From the NCBI GenBank assembly GCA_902464035.1, contig CABQHT010000047.1, positions 1 through 14,737 on the forward strand: 14,737 nucleotides of DNA, read 5' to 3'. Every line of letters starts with the position of its first letter. Position 1 is the stretch's first letter. This document shows, one piece after another, positions 1 through 7,132 of this stretch. The notes under the pieces are model-generated. The model searched no databases and was not told the origin of the DNA. It saw only the letters and a program-made list of their open reading frames with translations. The translations under genes and the position numbers were made by a program. Source of the DNA: an uncultured Collinsella sp. Its GTDB lineage: Bacteria; Actinomycetota; Coriobacteriia; Coriobacteriales; Coriobacteriaceae.

Positions 1-122
1 AGCTCAAGGAGCTCATCGGCCTGGACAAGACGAGCTCCGTGCTCTGCTTCTCCACGGAAGGTGACACGGACCCCGACCAGTATCGCCGCATTGTTTGGGA
101 AGGCGAGTATCCCACTTGCTAA
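1..122 (+). CDS. dpaL: Diaminopropionate ammonia-lyase, 3' end only
   Basis: Partial gene: the window opens inside it, with the reading frame starting at base 3, and shows the last 39 residues before a TAA stop at 120-122. The end reads ...LCFSTEGDTDPDQYRRIVWEG..., which matches the C-terminal STEGDTD / YR-IVW signature of the YgeX/DpaL family. Those enzymes are PLP-dependent and cleave 2,3-diaminopropionate to pyruvate and two ammonia. The catalytic lysine and PLP-binding region lie outside the window, so activity cannot be judged. The next genes, ygeY and ygeW, are the usual partners of ygeX in E. coli and in anaerobic purine-degrading gut bacteria, which supports the call. A hairpin just after the stop looks like its terminator. 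Confidence 0.88.
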   Translation, partial: LKELIGLDKTSSVLCFSTEGDTDPDQYRRIVWEGEYPTC

Positions 123-125
123 TCG

Positions 126-160
126 TTGGGCGGCGCAACGCGCCGCGCCAAATTTCTATT
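126..160 (+). terminator. Probable intrinsic terminator after dpaL
   Basis: Four bases after the dpaL stop, TTGG plus GCGGCGC (126-136) pairs with GCGCCGC plus CCAA (140-151). One G is bulged at 147 and the loop is AAC. The stem is followed by a T-rich tail, TTTCTATT (153-160). The stem is strong but the tail is interrupted, so termination may be partial and some transcription could reach ygeY. Confidence 0.6.
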
Positions 161-196
161 AGACCCCCTATGTCCTGCAGATGCGTGAACCCGGAA

Positions 197-314
197 GGCG
201 GAGCGATACCTATTTGCTCCGTCGCGAGTTCCGCACGCAAAGGAAAGCACTTAATGTGCTTTCCGTCTTGCGCAGGACTGTCCGAGCAGCGGAGTAAATA
301 GGTATCGCTCCGCC
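197..314. repeat. 118-bp nested inverted-repeat element
   Basis: Two 25-base arms (197-221 and 290-314) are reverse complements with a single C/T difference that can still pair as G-U. Each arm is itself a dyad: CGGAGC(199-204)/GCTCCG(216-221) on the left and CGGAGT(290-295)/GCTCCG(307-312) on the right. The arms can therefore pair with each other or each fold alone. The centre holds a further perfect 9-bp hairpin, GGAAAGCAC (242-250) with GTGCTTTCC (256-264), extended by GCAA/TTGC (237-240/268-271). It fills most of the dpaL-ygeY gap. It could be a MITE-like element or a structured 5' leader of ygeY. I saw no clear target-site duplication and no gene inside it. Confidence 0.7.
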
Positions 315-354
315 ACCTCACAGGTAGATCCCTTCGTTTGAAAGGTTATGAACA

Positions 355-1740
355 ATGGCTAAAGAACTCGATTTCGACGCTATCAAGGCTGCTGCTGAGT
401 CTCATCGTGCTGATATGACTCGCTTCCTGCGCGCCATGATCTCGCACCCCTCTGAGTCTTGCGAGGAGGGTGAGGTTGTCGCCTGCATCAAGGCCGAGAT
501 GGAGAGCCTTGGCTATGACGAGGTCAAGGTCGACGGCCTGGGCAACGTCATGGGCTTTATGGGCGAGGGCGACAAGATCATCGCCATCGACTCTCACATC
601 GACACCGTCGGCATCGGCAACATCGAGAACTGGGATGCCGATCCCTATGAGGGCTACGAGACCGACGAGATCATCTACGGCCGCGGCGGCTCCGACCAGG
701 AGGGCGGCATGGCTTCCGCAACCTACGCTGCCAAGATGATGAAGGACATGGGCCTCATCCCCGAGGGCTACAAGATCATGGTCGTCGGCACCGTCCAGGA
801 AGAGGACTGCGACGGCATGTGCTGGCAGTACATCTACAACAAGGACGGCATTAAGCCCGAGTTCGTCATTTCCACCGAGCCCACCGACGGCGGCATCTAT
901 CGCGGCCACCGCGGCCGCATGGAGATCCGCGTCGACGTTCACGGCACCTCCTGCCACGGCTCCGCTCCCGACCGCGGCGACAACGCCATCTACAAGATGG
1001 CCGACATCATCGCCGACGTCCGCGCCCTCAACAACAACGGCTGCGACGAGTCGACCGACATCAAGGGCCTCGTCAAGATGCTCGACCCCAAGTACAACCC
1101 CGAGCACTTCGAGGACGCCCGCTTCCTGGGCCGCGGCACCTGCACCGTCAGCCAGATCTTCTACACCAGCCCCAGCCGCTGCGCTGTCGCTGACTCCTGC
1201 GCCATCTCCATCGACCGCCGCATGACCGCCGGTGAGACCTGGGAGTCCTGCCTGGACGAGATCCGCAACCTGCCGGCCGCCAAGAAGTACGGCGACGACG
1301 TGAAGGTCTCCATGTACATGTACGACCGTCCGTCCTGGACCGGCGAGGTCTACGAGACCGAGGCTTACTTCCCCACGTGGATCAACAAGGAGACCGCTCC
1401 GCACGTCAAGGCCCTCGTCGACGCCCACAAGGCCATGTTCGGTGACGAGCGCATCGGCTGCGAGCCCAGCATGGACAAGCGCACCGGTCGTCCGCTGTGC
1501 GACAAGTGGACCTTCTCCACGAACTGCGTCTCCATCCAGGGCCGCTATGGCATCCCCTGCGTCGGCTTTGGCCCGGGTGCCGAGTCTCAGGCTCACGCCC
1601 CCAACGAGGTCACCTATAAGGATGACCTGGTCACCGCTGCCGCCATGTATGTGGCTGCCCTGAACCTCTACGATCCGAGCCAGGCCGATGGCGACGCCAC
1701 CGTGTTCCGCGCCGGTCTGACCAACAACAAGATCGATTAG
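355..1740 (+). CDS. ygeY: YgeY family M20 metallohydrolase
   Basis: The product is 461 residues and belongs to the M20 peptidase/deacylase family, YgeY branch (linked to selenium-dependent hydroxylase clusters). Two-metal-site residues are visible in order: His81 and Asp83 in DSHIDTV, Asp114 in GGSDQEGG, Glu149-Glu150 in VQEED, Glu175 in STEP, and His414 in QAHAPNE near the C-terminus. This is a complete M20 set, so the enzyme should be active as a cytoplasmic zinc-dependent amidase or deacylase. The substrate is not settled; the context suggests an acyl or carbamoyl derivative of diaminopropionate from purine breakdown. The ATG is preceded by GAAAGG (340-345). It follows dpaL and precedes ygeW, its usual partners. 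Codon choice is strongly biased (by hand count 10 of 12 Phe codons are TTC), like the ribosomal genes at the right, which hints at high expression. Confidence 0.9.
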   Translation: MAKELDFDAIKAAAESHRADMTRFLRAMISHPSESCEEGEVVACIKAEMESLGYDEVKVDGLGNVMGFMGEGDKIIAIDSHIDTVGIGNIENWDADPYEGYETDEIIYGRGGSDQEGGMASATYAAKMMKDMGLIPEGYKIMVVGTVQEEDCDGMCWQYIYNKDGIKPEFVISTEPTDGGIYRGHRGRMEIRVDVHGTSCHGSAPDRGDNAIYKMADIIADVRALNNNGCDESTDIKGLVKMLDPKYNPEHFEDARFLGRGTCTVSQIFYTSPSRCAVADSCAISIDRRMTAGETWESCLDEIRNLPAAKKYGDDVKVSMYMYDRPSWTGEVYETEAYFPTWINKETAPHVKALVDAHKAMFGDERIGCEPSMDKRTGRPLCDKWTFSTNCVSIQGRYGIPCVGFGPGAESQAHAPNEVTYKDDLVTAAAMYVAALNLYDPSQADGDATVFRAGLTNNKID

Positions 1741-1942
1741 TCCCATTCTTCGATTTTGTTGGGCCGGGGGCCACTCGTGTCCCCGGCACCCTCTGTTGAC
1801 TTGGGGCCCGCGGTCGTTATCTCCCATGCTTCCTCAACGGTAGCGGGTCCTCGTCATAGTGCTCTGCATGTTCTAGCCACACGCGCGTGCCGGAGCACAT
1901 CTATCCATTACGATCGTTCGCATTTTTAGAAAGGACTTTTAC
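1741..1942. other. ygeY-ygeW intergenic region with two dyads
   Basis: This 202-bp gap holds no gene that I can support. A hairpin GCCGGGG (1763-1769) / CCCCGGC (1781-1787) with an 11-base loop lies 22 bases after the ygeY stop, but no T-run follows, so it is at best a weak terminator or mRNA-stabilising stem. Further on, GTGCTC (1859-1864) pairs with GAGCAC (1893-1898), enclosing a perfect 10-bp palindrome CACGCGCGTG (1880-1889) that could be an operator. No convincing promoter was found. A ribosome binding site GAAAGGA (1929-1935) precedes ygeW. Confidence 0.4.
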
Positions 1943-3145
1943 ATGGACGCTAAGTTTACCGAGCTCGTCGAGCAGCTGAACGGCCTCGATTTTAAGGGTA
2001 TGTACGGCAGCGACTTCCTGCACACCTGGGACAAGACCACCGATGAGCTCAAGGCTCTCTACATCGTCGCCGACGCCCTGCGCGAGCTGCGCGAGAACAA
2101 CGTTTCGTCCAAGATCTTCGATTCGGGTCTGGCCGTCTCCCTGTTCCGTGACAACTCCACCCGTACGCGCTTCTCCTTCTCTAAGGCAGCCAACCTGCTC
2201 GGCCTTGAGCTGCAGGACCTGGACGAGAAGAAGTCCCAGATCGCTCACGGCGAGACCGTCCGCGAGACCGCTACCATGATCTCCTTCATGGCCGACGTCA
2301 TCGGCATCCGCGACGACATGTACATCGGCAAGGGCGATGCCTACATGGCCGAGGTCTCCGAGTCTGTCCAGCAGGCCTACGAGGACGGCGTTCTGGATCA
2401 CCGTCCCACGCTCATCTCCCTGCAGTCCGACTCCGATCACCCCACGCAGTCCTCTGCCGACATGCTCTACCTCATCAACGAGTTTGGCGGCCTCGAGAAC
2501 CTCAAGGGCAAGAAGGTTGCCGTCACCTGGGCCTATTCGCCCTCTTACGGCAAGCCGCTGTCCTGCCCGCAGTCGCTGATCAGCCTGCTGCCCCGCTTTG
2601 GCATGGACGTCACCCTGGCTCACCCCGAGGGCTACGACCTCATGCCCGAGGTCGTCGAGCGCGCTAAGGGCTACGCCGCCGAGTCCGGCACCACCTTTAA
2701 GCAGGTCAACACCATGGCCGAGGCTTTCGAGGGCGCCGACATCGTGATCCCCAAGAGCTGGGCCCCGTTTGCCGCCATGGAGAAGCGCACCAACCTGTAC
2801 GCCGAGGGCGACGACGCCGGCATCGCTGCGCTCGAGAAGGAGCTGCTCGCCCAGAACGCTACGCATCAGGATTGGTGCTCCACGACCGAGCTCATGGAGA
2901 AGACCGCCAACGGCCAGGACACCATCTTTATGCATCCTCTGCCCGCCGACATCTCCGGTGTCTCCTGCGAGCACGGCGAGGTCAACGCCGACGTCTTCGA
3001 CATGCACCGCGTGGGCATGTACAAGGAGGCCAGCTACAAGCCGTACGCCATCGCAGCCATGATGTTCCTGCAGAAGGTTGCCGATCCGGCCGCTACCCTC
3101 AAGGCCCTCGACGAGCGCAACACCGCCCGTTGGTTCCAGGCCTAA
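1943..3145 (+). CDS. ygeW: YgeW family knotted carbamoyltransferase
   Basis: The product is 400 residues and belongs to the aspartate/ornithine carbamoyltransferase superfamily, YgeW branch. The carbamoyl-phosphate signature STRTR is at residues 72-76 (in FRDNSTRTRFSF), DHPTQ at 165-169 and HPLPAD at 331-336 close to the C-terminus, all in the expected order. It is longer than anabolic ornithine or aspartate transcarbamoylases (about 310-335 residues), as expected for YgeW. The natural substrate of the family is uncertain. Directly next to a carbamate kinase it probably runs in the catabolic direction, phosphorolysing a carbamoylated amine (a ureido compound from purine breakdown) to carbamoyl phosphate. 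The start has GAAAGGA seven bases upstream of the ATG. Only 14 bases separate it from yqeA, so the two are surely co-transcribed. Confidence 0.9.
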   Translation: MDAKFTELVEQLNGLDFKGMYGSDFLHTWDKTTDELKALYIVADALRELRENNVSSKIFDSGLAVSLFRDNSTRTRFSFSKAANLLGLELQDLDEKKSQIAHGETVRETATMISFMADVIGIRDDMYIGKGDAYMAEVSESVQQAYEDGVLDHRPTLISLQSDSDHPTQSSADMLYLINEFGGLENLKGKKVAVTWAYSPSYGKPLSCPQSLISLLPRFGMDVTLAHPEGYDLMPEVVERAKGYAAESGTTFKQVNTMAEAFEGADIVIPKSWAPFAAMEKRTNLYAEGDDAGIAALEKELLAQNATHQDWCSTTELMEKTANGQDTIFMHPLPADISGVSCEHGEVNADVFDMHRVGMYKEASYKPYAIAAMMFLQKVADPAATLKALDERNTARWFQA

Positions 3146-3159
3146 AGCTGGGCTGAGAA

Positions 3160-4110
3160 ATGGCTAAGCGTATTGTTGTCGCTCTGGGCGGAAACGCCCT
3201 CGGCGCCAACCTTCCCGAGCAGATGGAGGCCGTCAAGACGACTTCCAAGGCTATCGTCGACCTGATCGAGGAGGGCAACGAGGTCGTCATCGTGCATGGC
3301 AACGGCCCCCAGGTGGGCATGATCGCCAACGCGATGGCAGAGCTCACGCGCTCTAACCCTCAGAAGTACATTCCCTGCCCGCTGTCCGTCTGCGGTGCCA
3401 TGAGCCAGGGCTACATTGGCTATGACCTGCAAAATGCGCTGCGCGAGGAAATGCTCGACCGCAATATCGACAAGGGTGTCGCCACCGTGCTCACCCAGGT
3501 CGAGGTTGCGGCGGACGACCCGGCCTTTGCCGACCCGGTCAAGCCGATCGGTCCGTGGATGAGCGAGGCCGAGGCCAAGGAGCTGGAGGCCGACCGCGGC
3601 TATCAGTTCATCCACGACGAGAAGCAAGGCTTCCGTCGCGTGGTGGCTTCGCCCAAGCCCGTGAACATCGTCGAACTCGACACCATTAAGTCGCTCGTCG
3701 AGTCCAACCACGTGGTGATCTCCTGCGGCGGTGGCGGCATTCCCGTCACCAAGGCCCAGGGCAACCACCTTAAGGGCGCTGCCGCCGTCATCGATAAGGA
3801 CTTTGCGGCCGAGAAGCTCGCCGAGCAGCTCGATGCCGATGCCCTGATTATCCTGACGGCCGTGGAGAAGGTTGCCATTGGCTTTGGCACCGACCACGAG
3901 CAGTGGCTCGACACACTGACCGCGGCTGACGTAAAGCGTCTGTCCGAGGCCAACGAGTTCGGTCGCGGCTCCATGCTGCCCAAGGTCCAGGCCGCCTCGA
4001 CGTTTGCCGAGAGCAAGTCGGGCCGCACGGCGCTCATCACGCTGCTCGAGAAGGCGCGTGACGGTCTTGCCGGCAAGACCGGTACCACGTTTACCGGTGA
4101 CGCTGAGTAG
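3160..4110 (+). CDS. arcC: Carbamate kinase
   Basis: The product is 316 residues, the normal length for carbamate kinase (ArcC; YqeA in the E. coli purine cluster). Family motifs are complete: ALGGNALG at 8-15, VHGNGPQVG at 45-53, SCGGGGIPV at 188-196, the DKD motif at 212-214, LTAVEKV near 232-238 and GSMLPKV near 270-276. The enzyme transfers phosphate from carbamoyl phosphate to ADP, giving ATP plus carbamate, which falls apart to CO2 and ammonia. It lies 14 bases after ygeW, so carbamoyl phosphate made there is the likely substrate and this step is the ATP-yielding end of the route. The ribosome binding site is weak, which fits translational coupling to ygeW. A hairpin terminator follows the stop. 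No arginine deiminase or ornithine carbamoyltransferase genes are nearby, so the arginine pathway is less likely. Confidence 0.92.
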   Translation: MAKRIVVALGGNALGANLPEQMEAVKTTSKAIVDLIEEGNEVVIVHGNGPQVGMIANAMAELTRSNPQKYIPCPLSVCGAMSQGYIGYDLQNALREEMLDRNIDKGVATVLTQVEVAADDPAFADPVKPIGPWMSEAEAKELEADRGYQFIHDEKQGFRRVVASPKPVNIVELDTIKSLVESNHVVISCGGGGIPVTKAQGNHLKGAAAVIDKDFAAEKLAEQLDADALIILTAVEKVAIGFGTDHEQWLDTLTAADVKRLSEANEFGRGSMLPKVQAASTFAESKSGRTALITLLEKARDGLAGKTGTTFTGDAE

Positions 4111-4128
4111 GCATATCTGCACCATTGA

Positions 4129-4162
4129 GGAGGGTGCCCTGCGTCGCGGGGTACCCTCCTTT
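4129..4162 (+). terminator. Intrinsic terminator after the carbamate kinase gene
   Basis: GGAGGGTGCC (4129-4138) pairs with GGTACCCTCC (4150-4159) over ten positions, one of them G-U. The loop is 11 bases, and TTT follows with a G soon after. It sits 18 bases after the stop and before a candidate promoter, so it probably ends the ygeY-ygeW-arcC transcript. Confidence 0.7.
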
Positions 4163-4229
4163 GTGCTATGGGGAGCCAAGGGGCGTTCGCTGGAAAACGA
4201 GTGCGTGCCTGTTTCGACGGAGTGCGAGC

Positions 4230-4257
4230 TTGCTATGGTGGGTATAGCAACTATGGT
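4230..4257 (+). promoter_or_regulatory. Candidate promoter overlapped by a perfect dyad, upstream of mocA
   Basis: TTGCTAT (4230-4236) and ATAGCAA (4244-4250) form a perfect 7-bp inverted repeat with a 7-base spacer. The left half overlaps a possible -35 box TTGCTA (4230-4235), which stands 16 bases from a possible -10 box TATGGT (4252-4257). The dyad would thus fill the promoter and could be a repressor site. The 8-mer CTATGGTG occurs at 4233-4240 and again at 4251-4258. Both boxes match consensus at only four of six positions, so the promoter is tentative while the dyad is directly visible. Confidence 0.4.
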
Positions 4258-4287
4258 GTCCAAGGCAGCCAGGGGAGGTTTGCGGAG

Positions 4288-4902
4288 ATGAAACTCGGTT
4301 GCGTCATTATGGCTTCGGGCGAGGGCAAGCGGTTTGGCTCTAACAAGATGCTTGCCGATATCTATGGCGAGCCGCTGATTGCCCGGACCATTGATTCGGT
4401 TCCCCGGGGCTTTGACGTTGTGGTTTCGACGCGTTGGCCCGAGGTCGCTCAGATTTGTGATGACAAGCATTGCCCGTGCGTGCTGCACGATGGCGAGCTG
4501 CGCAGCGAAAGCGTCCGTGCGGGCCTTTCGTGGGGAGTCGAACGTAACTGGAAAGGTTGCCTCTTTTTGCCGGGCGACCAGCCGCTCGTGAGTTCGGATT
4601 CTTTTGAGGCTATGGTTCGTGCATTTGACGAGCGTGGCCGCAAGCATCCGGTGCGTCTTGCGTGCAACGGTGAGCCTTCGAGCCCGGTGCTCTTTCCGGC
4701 GGAACTGTTCGATGCACTTATGTGTCTTGAGGGTAAGGACGGCGGCGGTTCGATCCTCAAGGACCGTACCGACGTGGTGCTGGTCGAGGCGCGTGCCTAC
4801 GAGCTGTGGGACGTCGATACCGTCAAGGGACAGCGACGCATAACGGAGCATATCGCCGCCTGCTCGTATTTTGATCGCGTGGCCAACTGCATCAATCAAT
4901 AA
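4288..4902 (+). CDS. mocA: MocA-like molybdenum cofactor nucleotidyltransferase
   Basis: The product is 204 residues and belongs to the MobA/MocA nucleotidyltransferase family (YgfJ in E. coli). The N-terminus has the nucleotide-binding loop MASGEGKRFGSNKML (8-22), corresponding to the family LAAGxGxRMGxxK. GDQP at 96-99 supplies the metal-binding aspartate, and the GKDGGGSIL motif near 149-157 and DVDTVKG near 175-181 close the fold. The enzyme attaches CMP to molybdopterin to give the cytosine dinucleotide cofactor used by xanthine dehydrogenase-type hydroxylases. An in-frame upstream GTG/ATG extension is open back to 4168, but I chose the ATG at 4288. There the family N-terminus begins directly and AGGGGAGG (4271-4278) stands nine bases away. 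It abuts hyuA, with the hyuA ribosome binding site overlapping its stop. Confidence 0.85.
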   Translation: MKLGCVIMASGEGKRFGSNKMLADIYGEPLIARTIDSVPRGFDVVVSTRWPEVAQICDDKHCPCVLHDGELRSESVRAGLSWGVERNWKGCLFLPGDQPLVSSDSFEAMVRAFDERGRKHPVRLACNGEPSSPVLFPAELFDALMCLEGKDGGGSILKDRTDVVLVEARAYELWDVDTVKGQRRITEHIAACSYFDRVANCINQ

Positions 4903-4911
4903 GGAGCAATT

Positions 4912-6279
4912 ATGATCATCATCAAAAACGGCGCACTCGTGACGCCCCAGGGGCTTCGCCGCGCCGATCTTGCCATGGATGGCGATAAGATCGTGCGGAT
5001 TGCCGCGGCGATTGAGCCGGCCGAGGGCGATACCGTCGAGGATGCTGCGGGCTGCTGGGTGTTCCCGGGCTTTATCGATGGGCACACGCACATGCAGTGC
5101 TGGACCGGCATGGATTGGACAGCCGATAGCTTTGAGACCGGCACGCGCGCGGCTGCCTGCGGCGGCACGACGACCATTGTGGACTACGCGACGGCCGATC
5201 GCGGCGTGACCATGCCCGATGCCTTGGTCGAGTGGCATCATCGCGCCGACGGCACCTGCACCGCCAACTATGCCTTCCATATGGCGCTTGCCGAGTGGAA
5301 TGAGCGCAACCGCGCCGATCTTTCGGCCATGCGCGAGGCGGGCGTGTCGTCGTTTAAGACCTACTTTGCCTACGACCATCTGCGCCTGGACGATGCCGAG
5401 ACGCTCGAGGTGCTGGAGGAGCTCAAGCGCGTGGGCGGTATCCTGTGCGTGCATTGCGAGAACGGCACGTTGGTCAACGCGCTGCAGAAGCGCGTGTTTG
5501 AGCAGGGTATCCACGGGCCCGAGGGCCATGCGCTCAGCCGTCCGGACGTGTGTGAGGCCGAGGCCGTGAGCCGCCTGCTGTATCTGGCGCACTTGGCCGG
5601 GGACGCTCCGGTCAACGTGGTGCACCTTTCGACCAAGCTGGGGCTCGAGGCCATTCGCGCTGCCAAAGCGCGCGGGCAGAAGAACATCTATGTCGAGACA
5701 TGCCCTCAGTATCTGATGCTCGACGACACCTGCTATCTGGAGCAGGGCGAGGACGGCTTTGCGGGCGCCAAGTACGTGATGAGCCCGCCGCTGCGCCATG
5801 CCGGTGACCGTGCCGCGCTGCGCGAGGCGCTTGTGGCTGGCGAGATCGATACTATTGCGACCGATCATTGCAGCTTTAACCTGCACGGGCAAAAGGACCG
5901 AGGACGCGATGATTTCCGCGCGATTCCCAACGGCGGGCCCGGCGTGGAGCATCGCCCCGTCGCGATCGCTACGAGCTTTGAGGGACAGCTGGGCCCCGAG
6001 GATCTGTGCCGCTTGATGAGCGAGAACCCGGCGCGCGTTTTTGGCATGTATCCGCGCAAGGGCTGTCTTGCCGAGGGCGCCGATGCCGACGTGTGCGTGT
6101 GGGATCCCAAGGCGCGCTGGACGATTAGCGCCGCGACGCAGCATCAGGCCGTGGACTACACGCCGCTCGAGGGCTTTGAGGCGCACGGCCGCGCCAAGGC
6201 CGTGTTTGTGAACGGCGTACTGGCTGCGCGCGACGGCGAGCCCACCGGAGCCCAACCCGGCCGCTACGTCCCCCGCTAA
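4912..6279 (+). CDS. hyuA: Dihydropyrimidinase / D-hydantoinase (HyuA type)
   Basis: The product is 455 residues, a cyclic amidohydrolase of the dihydropyrimidinase-hydantoinase family. The two-metal site is complete: His58 and His60 in DGHTHMQ, the lysine that is carbamylated (Lys149 in SSFKTYFAY), His181 in HCENG, His238 in VVHLST and Asp318 in ATDHCSF. It hydrolyses the amide bond of a cyclic ureide, giving a carbamoyl amino acid. In the E. coli cluster the homologue sits beside ygeY and yqeA, and here it lies two genes after the carbamate kinase, so a ring-opening role in purine breakdown is likely. The start has AAGGAG (4901-4906) overlapping the mocA stop, so the two are coupled. Codon choice is relaxed (by hand count 11 of 14 Phe codons are TTT), unlike ygeY. 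It converges on yqeC with a palindromic repeat between them. Confidence 0.9.
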   Translation: MIIIKNGALVTPQGLRRADLAMDGDKIVRIAAAIEPAEGDTVEDAAGCWVFPGFIDGHTHMQCWTGMDWTADSFETGTRAAACGGTTTIVDYATADRGVTMPDALVEWHHRADGTCTANYAFHMALAEWNERNRADLSAMREAGVSSFKTYFAYDHLRLDDAETLEVLEELKRVGGILCVHCENGTLVNALQKRVFEQGIHGPEGHALSRPDVCEAEAVSRLLYLAHLAGDAPVNVVHLSTKLGLEAIRAAKARGQKNIYVETCPQYLMLDDTCYLEQGEDGFAGAKYVMSPPLRHAGDRAALREALVAGEIDTIATDHCSFNLHGQKDRGRDDFRAIPNGGPGVEHRPVAIATSFEGQLGPEDLCRLMSENPARVFGMYPRKGCLAEGADADVCVWDPKARWTISAATQHQAVDYTPLEGFEAHGRAKAVFVNGVLAARDGEPTGAQPGRYVPR

Positions 6280-6305
6280 CAGGAAGGCCGCCGGATTCCC
6301 TTCGC

Positions 6306-6372
6306 AGTTGCGGTGAAATAGTTCCTGTTTAGCCGCCAAATAGCCCGTTTCAGGAACTATTCCACCGCAACT
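6306..6372 (-). repeat. 67-bp palindromic repeat, copy 1 (between convergent genes)
   Basis: Read on the minus strand, a 21-base arm starting AGTTGCGGTGGAATAG is followed by a 25-base loop and a closing arm ending TTTCACCGCAACT. The arms pair throughout with one G-U. The same architecture recurs at 9100-9166 in the other orientation. It sits between the convergent ends of hyuA and yqeC, where a long hairpin could stop or stabilise both transcripts. Confidence 0.85.
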
Positions 6373-6397
6373 TATAGGTCTGGTGGGGCAGCGCCGG

Positions 6398-7132
6398 CTA
6401 TTTGAGGCTGCTGGCGACGATGGGGCGGTCGAGGGCTGCCTCAAAGCGATCTGCCATAGCCGGGTCGCTAAGCGTGTCGACTTGGTTGAGCATGATGCGG
6501 GCATTGTTGAGGTTCAGCATCCGCATCTCGGCATTGAGCACCTGGGCGACGCGCTCGGGCGTGGCGATGTCGGTGAGCTCGCAGCCGCAGCGCTCGCAGA
6601 AGAGCTCGGGGCGGTTGACAACCTCGGCGACGGGCTTGTCCAGCCCCGAGGCGCCGACGACCCAGGCAACGTTTGCCGTGGCGGCGGGAATTACCGGCTC
6701 CCAGGCGGCATGCGCCTTGAGCGGGAGTCGCTTGCTGCCATCTGCCTCGGCCAACACATAGTCAAAGCGCTGCGTCAGCTGGTCGAGCGGCTCAGCGGGG
6801 GCGGAGAGCTTGCCTGTCTCCGGGTCCAAAACACCCGCCTGGCAGATGCTTCCGCGGGCAAGTCCCGCGCATGCCTCGCAGGTGCAGCCGGGAACATACA
6901 GGGTCCCCGGCTTCCAAGGCGCGGCGTCCAGGCGACGGCTCGACCCGTCCCATGGCACGCCGGCGACGGGAAACATGTGCGTGGTGGTGCAGAGGAGCAC
7001 ACGGCCGCCAGCGCGCATGAGCTCGAGACCCAGCGTCTTCAGCAGCGTCGACTTGCCGCCACTGCCGATAATTGCGGTAATGCCCGGCTCGATCTTGAGC
7101 GCGGAGGCAAGGTTTCCGCTCGTCGTTTCCAT
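6398..7132 (-). CDS. yqeC: YqeC, putative selenium-dependent hydroxylase accessory protein
   Basis: The product is 244 residues and matches the YqeC family, which co-occurs with selenium-dependent molybdenum hydroxylases. The N-terminus has a P-loop IIGSGGKST (21-29), and a conserved AEADGSKRLPLK motif lies at 128-139, followed by HAAWEPVIP (141-149). Two cysteine groups, C83/C85/C88/C97 and C179/C182/C184, could bind metal, though this is not established. The family is thought to act with YqeB in making or inserting the labile selenium of these enzymes; the exact reaction is not known. It is the only minus-strand gene here. It diverges from yqeB across about 100 bases and converges on hyuA. 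The ribosome binding site is weak (GGCGGTG about seven bases upstream of the ATG), and no better start was seen. Confidence 0.85.
   Translation of the reverse strand: METTSGNLASALKIEPGITAIIGSGGKSTLLKTLGLELMRAGGRVLLCTTTHMFPVAGVPWDGSSRRLDAAPWKPGTLYVPGCTCEACAGLARGSICQAGVLDPETGKLSAPAEPLDQLTQRFDYVLAEADGSKRLPLKAHAAWEPVIPAATANVAWVVGASGLDKPVAEVVNRPELFCERCGCELTDIATPERVAQVLNAEMRMLNLNNARIMLNQVDTLSDPAMADRFEAALDRPIVASSLK

Noticed and set aside
1796..1824. TTGACT as a -35 box for ygeW
   Set aside because: No acceptable -10 box lies 16-18 bases downstream, so I did not call a promoter.
4168..4287. N-terminal extension of mocA from an upstream in-frame start
   Set aside because: The added residues have no family match and cover the candidate promoter and operator. 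The start at 4288 has a better ribosome binding site and gives the family N-terminus.
3142..6504. Open frame of 1120 codons on the minus strand
   Set aside because: It lies opposite four well-recognised plus-strand genes. Long antisense frames are common in G+C-rich DNA with strong codon bias, and the translation has no family features.
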